NCBI GenBank assembly: GCA_041395905.1 | Contig: JAWKZP010000014.1 | Coordinates: 62,001-126,000, forward strand | Reading direction: 5' to 3' | DNA from: UBA7803 sp041395905 | GTDB lineage: Bacteria > Pseudomonadota > Gammaproteobacteria > Pseudomonadales > Azotimanducaceae | Length of the DNA: 64,000 bases | Shown here: one piece after another, positions 42,270 to 51,153 of the stretch | How positions within the stretch are numbered: position 1 is the stretch's first letter | How the letters are laid out: each line of letters opens with the position of its first letter | Translations under genes and position numbers: made by a program | Notes under the pieces: generated by a model | What the model saw: the letters and a program-made list of their open reading frames with translations, nothing else | Told to the model about the DNA's origin: nothing | The model's database searches: none

Positions 42270-43077
42270 GCCGTTGACCCTCATCAGCCTGGTGGCCTTC
42301 GGCTACGCGTTTCTGTACATCCCGATCGTGGTGCTCATCGGCTACTCGTTCAACGAAGGCGAACGGGTCATGGTCTGGCAGGGGTTCTCCACGCGCTGGT
42401 ACGGCGAGCTCCTGCGCGACGATCAGATACTCACCGCCGCCTGGCTGACGCTGCGCATCGCCGTGCTCACGGCCACCGTGGCAACGGCCCTGGGGCTGGC
42501 CGCCGGCTACGTGCTGGTGCGTTTCGGCCGCTTCCGCACCCGCACGCTGTTTGCCGGCATGCTGGCGGCACCGCTGGTGGTCCCCGAGGTGATTACCGGG
42601 CTGTCGCTGCTGATGCTGTTCATTGCGCTCGAGCAGCTCACCGGCTGGCCGGGTAAACGCGGCATCACCACCATCACCATTGCCCACATCACCTTCTGTA
42701 CCGCGTACGTGGCGGTGGTCGTGCAATCGCGCCTGTCGCAGCTCGACCCTTCGCTCGAAGAAGCCGCGCTCGACCTCGGCGCTCGGCCCTGGCGCACGTT
42801 CCTGCAGATCACCGTGCCGCTACTGGCGCCGGCACTGCTGGCCGGCTGGCTGCTGGCGTTCACCCTGTCCATCGACGACCTGGTGATCGCAAGCTTCGTA
42901 TCGGGCCCCGGGGCGTCGACGCTGCCCATGGTGATCTTCTCCAAGGTGCGGCTGGGGTTGTCCCCGGAGATCAACGCCCTGGCGACGCTGCTGCTCGGCG
43001 CGGTGGCCCTGGGCGTGACCGTCGCCATGCTGGTGGCCGGGCGCAAGGCGGCCGGTGCCGAACGGGCGGACTCATAG
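42262..43077 (+). CDS. potC: polyamine ABC transporter permease
   Basis: 271 residues, six helices. The EAA loop reads EEAALDLGARPWRTFLQITVPLLAP (about 170-194). YIPIVVLIGYSFNEG at the N-terminus and FTLSIDDLVIASFVSGPGASTLPM near the C-terminus are PotC/PotI/SpuH blocks. It overlaps the upstream permease by 8 bases. No binding protein follows; the likely one is at 44360-45508 on the other strand. Confidence 0.9.
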   Translation: MRRPLTLISLVAFGYAFLYIPIVVLIGYSFNEGERVMVWQGFSTRWYGELLRDDQILTAAWLTLRIAVLTATVATALGLAAGYVLVRFGRFRTRTLFAGMLAAPLVVPEVITGLSLLMLFIALEQLTGWPGKRGITTITIAHITFCTAYVAVVVQSRLSQLDPSLEEAALDLGARPWRTFLQITVPLLAPALLAGWLLAFTLSIDDLVIASFVSGPGASTLPMVIFSKVRLGLSPEINALATLLLGAVALGVTVAMLVAGRKAAGAERADS

Positions 43078-43169
43078 GCCCGCCGCTTGACAGGCGACAC
43101 CCGCGTCGACAGTGTCTGTCCGTCACCCACCCGGGCCCCGCCGGCCCGCCGTAGCCTGCAGGAGGAACC

Positions 43170-43553
43170 ATGAGCGAGCTGAATACCCAGGAACCCAGCG
43201 GCTACGGGGGCGAGCCCGACCCCGAGCAGCGCCAGTGGGCCATGTTCGCGCACCTCGCCGCGCTGCTGGGCTTCGTCGTTCCGTTCGGCAATCTCATCGG
43301 CCCGCTGGTGATCTGGCAGATGAAGAAGAACCAGATGCCGTTCGTCGACGATCAGGGCAAGGAAGCGCTGAACTTTCAGATCACCGTGGCCATCGCGGTG
43401 CTGGCCTGCTTCGTGCTCATGCTGATACTCATCGGCGCGCTGCTGCTGCCGCTGGTGGCGCTGGCCGCGCTGGCTCTGAGCATCATCGCCGCCATCAAGG
43501 CCAACAACGGCGAGACCTACCGCTATCCGTTCGCGCTGCGCCTGGTGAAGTAA
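43170..43553 (+). CDS. DUF4870 membrane protein
   Basis: 127 residues. An N-terminal hydrophilic part is followed by QRQWAMFAHLAALLGFVVPFGNLIGPLVIWQ, which is the DUF4870 signature, and by FVDDQGKEALNFQITVAI and a long hydrophobic hairpin (about 68-108). AGGAGG lies five bases before the ATG, so the start is firm. TTGACA at 43087 could be the -35 of its own promoter. Function unknown. Confidence 0.88.
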   Translation: MSELNTQEPSGYGGEPDPEQRQWAMFAHLAALLGFVVPFGNLIGPLVIWQMKKNQMPFVDDQGKEALNFQITVAIAVLACFVLMLILIGALLLPLVALAALALSIIAAIKANNGETYRYPFALRLVK

Positions 43554-43563
43554 CCGGCCGGGC

Positions 43564-44349
43564 TCAGACCGGCACGCCGGTGCGCCGGGCATGTCGCGCC
43601 CGCGCGGCATCGCCGAACGCCCGGAACATCGCCACGGATACCGGGTCTTCGCGGAAGCGCCATTCCGGATGCCATTGCACGCCGAGCAGGAAGGCAGGGT
43701 GTCCGGGCAGCGATACCGCCTCCACCAGCCCGTCCGATGCCACGGCTTCCACCGCCAGCGGCGGCGCGAGATCACGAATGCCCTGACCATGCAGCGAGTT
43801 GACGCTGAATGTGCGGGAGGAAAGCAGCCCGTCGAGCACCCCGCCCGGCACCGTCGTCACCTCGTGACTCGGCGCGTACTGTCCGGCGCGGGGCGCGGTC
43901 TTGTCCTCGCGGTGTTCGAGCAGCCCCGGCACCTCCTGTAATGCCGGGTGCAGCGTGCCGCCCAGCGCCACGTTGAGCTCCTGGAGACCGCGGCACACCG
44001 CAAACAGTGGAATCTCCAGATCGATCACCCGACGGATCAGGTCCAGCGTCAGCGCGTCGCGCTGCAGGTCGCGGTTGGGGTCGCCGTCATCCGGCGCGCC
44101 GTAGCGGCGCGGCTCGATGTTGCTCGTGCTCCCCGGCAGGAACACCCCGTCGACGCCCGCGAGCAGCGCATCGAGATCGAAGTGCCCGGTGAGCGCCTCG
44201 AGATCGACGCCGGCACCGAGCGCCGGCAGCAGCAGCGGCCAGGTATCGGCGCCGTGCGCCACCGCGTTGATGTACTTCTCACCGACGCAGTGGAACGGGT
44301 GCGGGCCCACCTGCTTGACGTCGCATGGCAGGATCACCAGCGGCTTCAT
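43564..44349 (-). CDS. puuD: PuuD/SpuA-like gamma-glutamyl-gamma-aminobutyrate hydrolase
   Basis: 261 residues of the class I glutamine amidotransferase-like family. The nucleophile is Cys119 in FAVCRGLQELNVALGG, with His227 and Glu229 in GVQWHPEW. The segment FLPGSTSNIEPRRY is typical of PuuD, which removes glutamate from gamma-glutamyl-GABA. In Pseudomonas the homologue SpuA begins the spu polyamine operon. It starts 10 bases after the binding-protein gene, so the two are one transcript. Confidence 0.88.
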   Translation of the reverse strand: MKPLVILPCDVKQVGPHPFHCVGEKYINAVAHGADTWPLLLPALGAGVDLEALTGHFDLDALLAGVDGVFLPGSTSNIEPRRYGAPDDGDPNRDLQRDALTLDLIRRVIDLEIPLFAVCRGLQELNVALGGTLHPALQEVPGLLEHREDKTAPRAGQYAPSHEVTTVPGGVLDGLLSSRTFSVNSLHGQGIRDLAPPLAVEAVASDGLVEAVSLPGHPAFLLGVQWHPEWRFREDPVSVAMFRAFGDAARARHARRTGVPV

Positions 44350-44359
44350 GACGGGCCCG

Positions 44360-45508
44360 TCAGTATCCCGATTTCAGCGTCGTCCACAGGCGGTTGCGCA
44401 GACGCACCCAGGCCGGCGGTTTCACCGGGTTGGGGAACAGGCGCGCCATCACCTCCGGAGGCGGGTAGATGGCCGGATCGCCGCTGATCTCGGGGTTGAT
44501 CATCGGCAGCGCCGCAGCATTGCCACTGGGGAAGAACGTGGTGTTGGTGTTGTTCGCCGACACCTGACCGTCGAGCAGGTAGTTGATCAGGCGATGGGCA
44601 TTCTTCGGGTGCGGCGCATCCGATGGAATGGCCAGCAGGTCGAACCAGAGCACCGTGCCTTCCTTGGGAATCACGTAACGCAGATTCAGATCGCCCGGGG
44701 CGTCGTCCATGGCCTGATACAGGTCACCCGACCAGCCCAGTACCAGGCAGACCTCGCCATTGGCGAAGTCGTCGATGTACTGCGAGGAATGGAAATAGCG
44801 GATGTACGGGCGTATGGCCTGCACGAGCGCCAGCGCTTCCTTGAGCTGCGCCTCGTCGGTGGTTTCGGGGTCGTAGCCGAGATAGTTGAGCGCCACCTCA
44901 CTCACTTCGTCCGGAGCATCGAGCAGCGTGACGCCGCAATCGGCCAGGTTTTTCACGATCTCCGGGTCGAACAGCAGTGCCCAGGAATCTAAGGGCGCAT
45001 CGGGTACCCGCGCCGTCACCGCGTCCACGTTGATGCCGAGCCCGTTGGTGCCCCAGGCATAGGGCACCGCGTGGCGGTTGCCGGGATCCACCGATTCGAG
45101 CTTCTCCATGATCGCCGGATCGAGGTTCGCCAGGTTCGGGATCAGCGTCTTGTCGAGGGGCTGGAACAGCCCGGCCGACAGCTGCACTGCGAAGAAATTG
45201 TTCGTGGGCACGACGATGTCGTAGCCGGTGTTGCCCGCGAGCAGCTTGCCTTCGAGCACGTCGTTGGAGTCGTAGACGTCGTAGTTGACCTTGATGCCGG
45301 TGGCAGCCTCGAAATCGGGCAACGTCTGATCTGCGATGTAGTCAGACCAGTTGTAGAAATTCACCAGCGCGGGCTCGCTGGCCCCAGCGGCCTGCGCCTG
45401 TTCCCGCGCCGGGGTCTGCGACGCCTCACCGCCGTCGTTGCCGCAGCCCGCGAGCACGCCGGCCAGGGTGATGAGCATCAATACCGAACTGGGCCGCCCG
45501 AACCTCAT
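44360..45508 (-). CDS. potF: polyamine-binding periplasmic lipoprotein
   Basis: About 382 residues. The lipobox LAGVLAGC gives a lipidated Cys about 22, unusual because Gram-negative PotD/PotF are usually soluble. VNFYNWSDYIADQTLPDFE, GYDIVVPTNNFFAVQ, AWGTNGLGINVDAV and GWSGDLYQAM are the PotF/SpuD/SpuE blocks, including aromatic residues that hold the polyamine. The start at 45508 has AGAGGT upstream. It and the PuuD-like gene run opposite to the potABC genes, so the transporter is split between two transcripts. Confidence 0.9.
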   Translation of the reverse strand: MRFGRPSSVLMLITLAGVLAGCGNDGGEASQTPAREQAQAAGASEPALVNFYNWSDYIADQTLPDFEAATGIKVNYDVYDSNDVLEGKLLAGNTGYDIVVPTNNFFAVQLSAGLFQPLDKTLIPNLANLDPAIMEKLESVDPGNRHAVPYAWGTNGLGINVDAVTARVPDAPLDSWALLFDPEIVKNLADCGVTLLDAPDEVSEVALNYLGYDPETTDEAQLKEALALVQAIRPYIRYFHSSQYIDDFANGEVCLVLGWSGDLYQAMDDAPGDLNLRYVIPKEGTVLWFDLLAIPSDAPHPKNAHRLINYLLDGQVSANNTNTTFFPSGNAAALPMINPEISGDPAIYPPPEVMARLFPNPVKPPAWVRLRNRLWTTLKSGY

Positions 45509-45701
45509 GCTGCTACCTCTTCGATTGAACGTTTTCAGTGGGGAATCCCGTGGAAACTCGTACTCATGGGCAGGCGCGCCGCGCCGGCACGCGCCCGTCC
45601 ATGATACGCAGGTTGCGCACGGACGCCAGCGTGGCACCCGCGTGCACCGGGCCCGGCGCAACCCCGCAGGCAGGAAGCTGGTGTCAGGCGCGGCCTGCCG
45701 C

Positions 45702-46982
45702 CTATGCAGCAACAGGCTCCCGCATGGGCGGCGCCGGCGGGCGCGCGAAGTAGAAGCACAGCGAACCCATGAGCGAGAGCAGCGCCAGCAATGCGAGACC
45801 ACTCTCATAGTTGCCCGAGACGTCGGCCATGTAGCCCGCGACGATGGGCCCGCCGGACATGCCGAACATCACGATCAGGGACGAGAAGCCCATGATCGTG
45901 CCGAACGAGGTAGGCCCGAAGTAGTCGGCGCGCAGCGCCACCATCAGCGGCCCGCGCGTACCCCAGGCAAAGCCGTGCAGCCCCGCGAACGCAACGACCA
46001 TCCACCAGGCGCTGGCGAAGGTGACCAGCAGCAGCCCGGAGGCATGTGCGACCATGCACAGCACGCAGATCAGACGCTTGTTGAAACGGTCGCCGAGATA
46101 TCCCCCCGACAGCTGCCCGGCCATCTGAAAAACCGTCATCAGCGCGACCACGCCGGCCGCCTCCGCGAGCGAGTAGTGGAGCCCTTCGGTGAGATGCGGA
46201 ATCAGATGCACCAGCACGGCGGAAACCGTCAGCAGCGCCAGCGCATGGCCGGTGGAGATCAGCCAGAACGCCGGCGTGCGCATGGCCTCGCGGGCCGTGA
46301 AGTCCGTGAACGCGGTCCCGACGTGCGGGTGCCCGTCCGGCAGCGGCGCATGGCCGTCCGGCCGCTCGCCAATCTCCTCGGGCCGGTGACGCACCAGCTG
46401 AACCAGCGGCAGCCCGGCCACGATCACCAGCACCCCGGATATCAGCGCCGTGGTGCGCCAGCCGTAGATCTCCAGCAGCACCACCACTGCCGGTACCGAG
46501 AAGCCACCGAGCGCATACCCCACCTGCGACAGCGCCACGGCCTTGGCCCGGTGCTGCGTGAACCAGTTGACCAGCGACACCATGAGCGTCGCGAAGCCGC
46601 CCAGGCTCGAACCCAGGGCGATGAGAACGAAGGTGAGGTAGAAGGTGAGCAGCGAATCCACCTGACTGAAGAGCATGAAGCCGATGCCGAACATGAGGGT
46701 GCCGACGCTCAGCACGATGCGCGGGCCGAAGCGGTCCACCAGCCAGCCCTGCAGCGGTCCGAGGATGCCGCTCTCGATGCGGGTGAGCGCGAACGCGGCC
46801 GCCAGCAACGTCTTGCTCCAGCCGAAGTCGGCCTGCAGCAGCACCACGTAGGCGCCGTAGGACTGCATCCACAGAACGCTTGCCAGGTACTGCACGCCGC
46901 CGCTGGCGGCGACGATCCACCAGCCGTAGAAAACCCTGCCCTGCGGTCTCAGCACGGCATTCATGCGCTGCAGAAGATTCAT
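45702..46982 (-). CDS. MFS transporter, monocarboxylate/oxalate-formate-like
   Basis: 426 residues, 12 helices. GRVFYGWWIVAASGGVQYL at the N-terminus and GPLQGWLVDRFGPR between helices 2 and 3 mark the MCT/OFA-like branch that carries small organic acids. LSGGYLGDRFNKR is the matching loop in the second half. The ATG at 46982 lies 54 bases from the divergent dienelactone hydrolase gene. Substrate unknown. Confidence 0.88.
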   Translation of the reverse strand: MNLLQRMNAVLRPQGRVFYGWWIVAASGGVQYLASVLWMQSYGAYVVLLQADFGWSKTLLAAAFALTRIESGILGPLQGWLVDRFGPRIVLSVGTLMFGIGFMLFSQVDSLLTFYLTFVLIALGSSLGGFATLMVSLVNWFTQHRAKAVALSQVGYALGGFSVPAVVVLLEIYGWRTTALISGVLVIVAGLPLVQLVRHRPEEIGERPDGHAPLPDGHPHVGTAFTDFTAREAMRTPAFWLISTGHALALLTVSAVLVHLIPHLTEGLHYSLAEAAGVVALMTVFQMAGQLSGGYLGDRFNKRLICVLCMVAHASGLLLVTFASAWWMVVAFAGLHGFAWGTRGPLMVALRADYFGPTSFGTIMGFSSLIVMFGMSGGPIVAGYMADVSGNYESGLALLALLSLMGSLCFYFARPPAPPMREPVAA

Positions 46983-47035
46983 GGCCGCGCATGATACGCT
47001 GCCCCGCGACGCCGCGGCGATCGAGGGGACACACG

Positions 47036-47800
47036 GTGAGCGACGGGCAACGCCACAACCTGCGACAGAGCATCGCGTCGGTGAACGTCGAGGGCAGCAC
47101 CATGGAGGTGTTCGTGTTCGAGCCCGCGCCGGCCGAGGACAGCGTGCAGCGGCCGGGTCTGGTACTGGCCCAGCACATTCCGATGGGCCATACGGGAATC
47201 GAGAACGACGAGTTCACGTTGCAGACCGCAGAGCGCTTTGCCCGCCACGGCTACGTGGTCGCGGTGCCGTTCATCTTCCACTGGTGGCCGAAGTCGGCAG
47301 CCATAGAGGTCAAGCGGAGCGAAGCCCGCGACGACTGGATGGTCGCCGACATGCAGGCCGCATTCGAGCTGCTCCAGGCGCGCAGCGACGTGAATCCCGG
47401 TCGCATCGGCGTGGTCGGCCACTGCTGGGGCGGACGGGTCGCGTGGCTCGCTGCCTGCCACATTCCCGAGCTGGCCGCCTGCGCGATCTTCTACGGCGGC
47501 CGGGTGAAGATTCCCATGGGTGAAGGCAGCGTTGCGCCCATCGAGCTCGCCGCGAACATCCGCTGCCCGGTGATGGGCTTCTTCGGCAGCGAGGATCAGA
47601 ACCCGACACCGGCGGACGTCGACGACTACGCCCTGGCCCTGGAGCGCGCTGGGGTGCGCCACAGCTTTCACCGCTACCAGGACGCGGGCCACGCGTTCCA
47701 GAACTTTCCAACACCGGAGCGCTATCACCCGCAGGCGAGCGAGGACGCCTGGCGCAAGGTGCTGAGTTTTCTGGCGGCCGAACTCGGCGGCGCGCCTTAG
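47036..47800 (+). CDS. dienelactone hydrolase
   Basis: About 254 residues. The nucleophile Cys130 is in GVVGHCWGGRVAW, the acid in GFFGSEDQNPTP and the His in QDAGHAFQNF, all in normal order for carboxymethylenebutenolidase-type enzymes. The GTG at 47036 has AGGGG eight bases upstream; no ATG exists before residue 23. It is divergent from an MFS carrier, a pairing that suggests uptake and hydrolysis of an aromatic or lactone compound. It is distinct from the family member at 14979-15797. Confidence 0.88.
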   Translation: MSDGQRHNLRQSIASVNVEGSTMEVFVFEPAPAEDSVQRPGLVLAQHIPMGHTGIENDEFTLQTAERFARHGYVVAVPFIFHWWPKSAAIEVKRSEARDDWMVADMQAAFELLQARSDVNPGRIGVVGHCWGGRVAWLAACHIPELAACAIFYGGRVKIPMGEGSVAPIELAANIRCPVMGFFGSEDQNPTPADVDDYALALERAGVRHSFHRYQDAGHAFQNFPTPERYHPQASEDAWRKVLSFLAAELGGAP

Positions 47801-48024
47801 GCGCTTGCGACGTTCAGGCTCGGTCGGGCGTCAGTCTTCGCGGCTCGCCCTGAGTACCCGCGCGACCGCCCCGGTCGGGTCCCCGCTGCCCCCGCGGCGG
47901 ACGCGTCGGCTTGCGCCCGCTACCAAAGCGACGTACATAGACCCTGCTACCGCCGGTGGCCGTCGCTCCGCAGATGTGCAGGCGGCCGCGCCAGCCCGGG
48001 TCAACATTCGAGAGGGGGCACGAC

Positions 48025-49857
48025 ATGTACGACAAGCACGGCGTTTCCGGCACAGCGGAGAACGACACCGGCATTCACAGCCACGACCTGCACGGTTGTT
48101 CGTGCTGCGCGGCTGCGCTGCCCGAGCTCCTGCGCACGGCCGGGATCGACCTCGCGCGCACCGCCACCGACTTCCGCTCCGCCCGACCGCCCGGAAAATC
48201 GCCGCACCTGCAGCCGCACCTGCAGCCGCACCTGTTCGTCAACGCCCGCATCCTGACCATGGACGCCGCGGCCAGCGAGGCGGAGGCGCTGCTGGTGCGC
48301 GACGGCAGGATCCAGTTCGTCGGCAGCGCCGCCGAGGCATCGCGGCTGGCCGAGGCCGACACGCAGCGCATCGACTGCCAGGGCCGCACGCTGCTGCCGG
48401 GATTCATCGAGCCGCACATGCACCTGATCCCCATCGCGGTGCTGCGGCTGTACGAGAACGTCGGCCCGTTCCGTCACCCCACGGTGGAGGGTGCCCTGAC
48501 GCGCCTGCGGGAGGGGGCGGCAACACTGCCGAGCGGCGAATGGGTGGTGGGCCGCCAGTTCGACCCGTCGCTGCAGGACGGGCCGGACGCCCTGACCCGG
48601 GAACTCCTCGACGGCGTATCCACCCGCCATCCCGTGTTCGTCTACAACGCGTCGCTGCATCTCGGGTACTGCAACTCTCTGGCACTGGAAATCGCCGGCA
48701 TTCACGCGGGCACCCCGAACCCGCCGGGGGCCGAGTTCGGCCGCGCCGCCAACGGTGAGCCCAACGGCGTGCTCAAGGGCGGACCCGCCATGGGCGCGGT
48801 CGCCCGCCACAACGCCGCCATGCGCAGCCACGACGTCACTCAGGCGTGCCTGGACGTGTTCCGGCATGCCAACTCCGTGGGCTTCACCACGCTCTGTGAC
48901 CAGGGCACCGGGCTGATGCAGGGGGGCAGCGAGGTGTCGCTGTACCAGGCGCTGCGCGACAGCGAAGCCATGACCTGCCGCTTCCGCTACTCACTGGGCG
49001 ACGCCCGCGCCGACGACTGGGACCGGACCACCCTCGCCTTCGGTCAGGGCGACGAATGGCTGCGCGCTACCGGCTGGAAGATCGTGTCGGACGGCTCCAA
49101 TCAGGGCCTCACCGGCCTGCAGCGCGAACCCTTCCTGCGCGCGGATCACTGCGGCATCGCCTATGTCGAGCCGCAGGATCTCGAGGACAAGGTGCGCCGC
49201 CGCCTGGCCGAAGGCTGGCAGGTGGTGGTACATGCCAACGGCGATCGCGCCATCGACAACGCTCTGGCTGCGTACGCTGCAGCGCGCGACGCCGGCCTCG
49301 ACCCCGGCGAGCGGCGCTGCCGCATCGAGCACTGCTCGATTCTGCATGACGAGCAGATCGAGGCGATTCGTGACCTGGGCCTGTCGCCAAGCTTCCTGAT
49401 CGGCCACGTCTACTGGTGGGGCCAGGCGTTCCGCGACGAGATCTTCGGCGCCGACAAGGCGGCCAAGCTGGACCGTACCGGAGCCTGCGAGGCAGCCGGC
49501 ATCCGCTGGACTCTGCACTCCGACGAGCCGGTGACCGAAATGGGACCGCTGCGCTGCATCGAGAACGCGGTGACGCGCGCGCTGTGGCGTGATCCCGGCG
49601 CGGTGCTGGCCCCCGAGGAGTGCGTCTCCGTGGACGCGGCGCTGCGGGCCATGACCCGGGACGCCGCCTGGCAGTGCCACTCGGAGCACGAGATCGGCTC
49701 GCTGGAACCCGGCAAGCTGGCCGACTTCGTGATCCTGGAACAGGACCCGCGGGCGGTCGCCCCGTCCGCCATCGGCAGCATCCGCGTGCTGGAAACCTGG
49801 GTGAACGGCAGCCGCGTGCACAGTGCCGACGCCGACCCGGACGGGACGGCGCCATGA
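48025..49857 (+). CDS. amidohydrolase (YtcJ-like) with Cys/His-rich N-terminus
   Basis: About 610 residues. Family blocks: LLPGFIEPHMHLI (metal site), HANGDRAIDNAL, HSDEPVTEMGPL and HEIGSLEPGKLADFVIL. Before the catalytic domain there is an unusual stretch HSHDLHGCSCC (about 18-28), which could bind a metal, and a small repeat LQPHLQPHLF. It has no signal peptide and should be cytoplasmic, unlike the lipoprotein relative at 28922. AGAGGGGG precedes the ATG. It overlaps the next gene as ATGA, so the two proteins are made together. Confidence 0.9.
   Translation: MYDKHGVSGTAENDTGIHSHDLHGCSCCAAALPELLRTAGIDLARTATDFRSARPPGKSPHLQPHLQPHLFVNARILTMDAAASEAEALLVRDGRIQFVGSAAEASRLAEADTQRIDCQGRTLLPGFIEPHMHLIPIAVLRLYENVGPFRHPTVEGALTRLREGAATLPSGEWVVGRQFDPSLQDGPDALTRELLDGVSTRHPVFVYNASLHLGYCNSLALEIAGIHAGTPNPPGAEFGRAANGEPNGVLKGGPAMGAVARHNAAMRSHDVTQACLDVFRHANSVGFTTLCDQGTGLMQGGSEVSLYQALRDSEAMTCRFRYSLGDARADDWDRTTLAFGQGDEWLRATGWKIVSDGSNQGLTGLQREPFLRADHCGIAYVEPQDLEDKVRRRLAEGWQVVVHANGDRAIDNALAAYAAARDAGLDPGERRCRIEHCSILHDEQIEAIRDLGLSPSFLIGHVYWWGQAFRDEIFGADKAAKLDRTGACEAAGIRWTLHSDEPVTEMGPLRCIENAVTRALWRDPGAVLAPEECVSVDAALRAMTRDAAWQCHSEHEIGSLEPGKLADFVILEQDPRAVAPSAIGSIRVLETWVNGSRVHSADADPDGTAP
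48202..48234 (+). repeat. short tandem repeat inside the amidohydrolase gene
   Basis: The unit CCGCACCTGCAG occurs twice (48202-48213 and 48214-48225) followed by a nine-base partial copy to 48234. It encodes PHLQPHLQPHL. The count may vary between strains. Confidence 0.9.
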
Positions 49858-51131
49858 GCGCCACCGGATCCGGCGCCGCCGGCAACGCACGTCCGTCGCC
49901 CGTGATGCGCGCCCGGGCACTGCAGGGCCTGGTACGCGAGCACGCCGACGCCGCGGACCGGGAACGGCACCTGCCGGCCGCGGTCGCCCGCGCCTTTGCT
50001 GCAGCGGGGCTGTACCGAATCGGCGCACCGGCCGCGTGCGGTGGCGAGGCCGCGGATCCCATGACGCAGATCGACACCATCGAAACCATCGCCGAGGCCG
50101 ATGGCAGCGCCGGCTGGAATCTGATGATCGGTGTCGAAACCTTCGGGCTCATCGCCCCCGGTCTCGGCCGCTGTCCCGAGCTCATTGCCGACCCCGAGGT
50201 GGTGATGTGCAGTTCCACTGCCGCAGTCGGTCGCGCCGACGCGGTTTCCGGAGGCTACCGGATCAACGGCCAGTGGCAGTTCGTCAGCGGCTGCCATAAC
50301 AGCGACGTTTTCGGCGCCACGGTGCGGCTGTATCGCGACGGCGCGCCGGTTCCCGATCGGGGCAACGTGTACGCCATGATCGAACGTGGCGACTTCGAGA
50401 TTCTCGACACCTGGCATGTGTCCGGGCTGCGCGGTTCGGGGTCGCACGACGTGCGCGTCGCTGACGTGTTCGTTCCGGAATCGCGCATCATCCCGCCCAT
50501 CGGCGGCGACAACCGGCTGAGCACCGGCAGCAGCGGCGCGGCCATTCCAGGCGCGGCGCGGCTGGCCGCAGCCAGTGACGCCGCCGGCGCGGACGCGCAG
50601 CGGGAACACGCGCTGCTGCGCTTCCCGCTGGGCGCGCGGCTGGCGTACAACAAGGTGGCAGTAGCTCTGGGCATCGCGCGGGCGGCGCTGACCGCGTTTA
50701 CCGGTCTCGCCACCGGCAAGGTGCCCAGGTTCTCCAGCACGTCGCTGCGCGAGCGCGGCGCGGCGCAGCGGGCCGTGGCCGTTGCCGCGGTGCGCACGAA
50801 CGGCGCGCGGGCGCTGGTGCACGACGAGGTGGCGCAGCTGTGGCGCGCCGTCTGCGCAGGTGAGCGACCATCCGCACGGCAGTTGGCGTTGTTTCAGGCA
50901 AGCTGCTCCCAGGCCGTGGCCGATGCCTGCAGCGCGGTGGATCTGCTGGCCGATGCGGCCGGCACCACCGCCAACAGCATCGGCCACCCGCTGGAACGCT
51001 TGAGCCGCGACGTCCGCGTCGTGCGCCAGCATGCCACCGTCGCGTCGCACCACCTCGACGACGCCGGCCGGGTCCTGCTCGGTCTGCCCGGCCAGGGGTT
51101 GATGCTGCGGGGACTCGAAGCCTCGGACTGA
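49854..51131 (+). CDS. acyl-CoA dehydrogenase-fold flavin monooxygenase-like protein
   Basis: 425 residues. The N-terminal domain (LPAAVARAFAAAGLYRIGAP), GSAGWNLMIG, the strand domain with VSGGYRINGQWQFVSGCHNSDVF and WHVSGLRGSGSHDVRVADVFVP, and the C-terminal helix bundle ending HHLDDAGRVLLG belong to the HsaA/HpaB-type oxygenases that share the acyl-CoA dehydrogenase fold. The catalytic Glu of true dehydrogenases is not where it should be in the C-terminal helices. It needs a reduced flavin from a reductase not seen here. Translationally coupled to the amidohydrolase (ATGA). Confidence 0.82.
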   Translation: MSATGSGAAGNARPSPVMRARALQGLVREHADAADRERHLPAAVARAFAAAGLYRIGAPAACGGEAADPMTQIDTIETIAEADGSAGWNLMIGVETFGLIAPGLGRCPELIADPEVVMCSSTAAVGRADAVSGGYRINGQWQFVSGCHNSDVFGATVRLYRDGAPVPDRGNVYAMIERGDFEILDTWHVSGLRGSGSHDVRVADVFVPESRIIPPIGGDNRLSTGSSGAAIPGAARLAAASDAAGADAQREHALLRFPLGARLAYNKVAVALGIARAALTAFTGLATGKVPRFSSTSLRERGAAQRAVAVAAVRTNGARALVHDEVAQLWRAVCAGERPSARQLALFQASCSQAVADACSAVDLLADAAGTTANSIGHPLERLSRDVRVVRQHATVASHHLDDAGRVLLGLPGQGLMLRGLEASD

Positions 51132-51153
51132 AGTCGCCCCGCAGGCGATCGCC

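Noticed and set aside
48202..48234. CRISPR-like repeat
   Set aside because: Contiguous 12-base units inside a coding region with no spacers.
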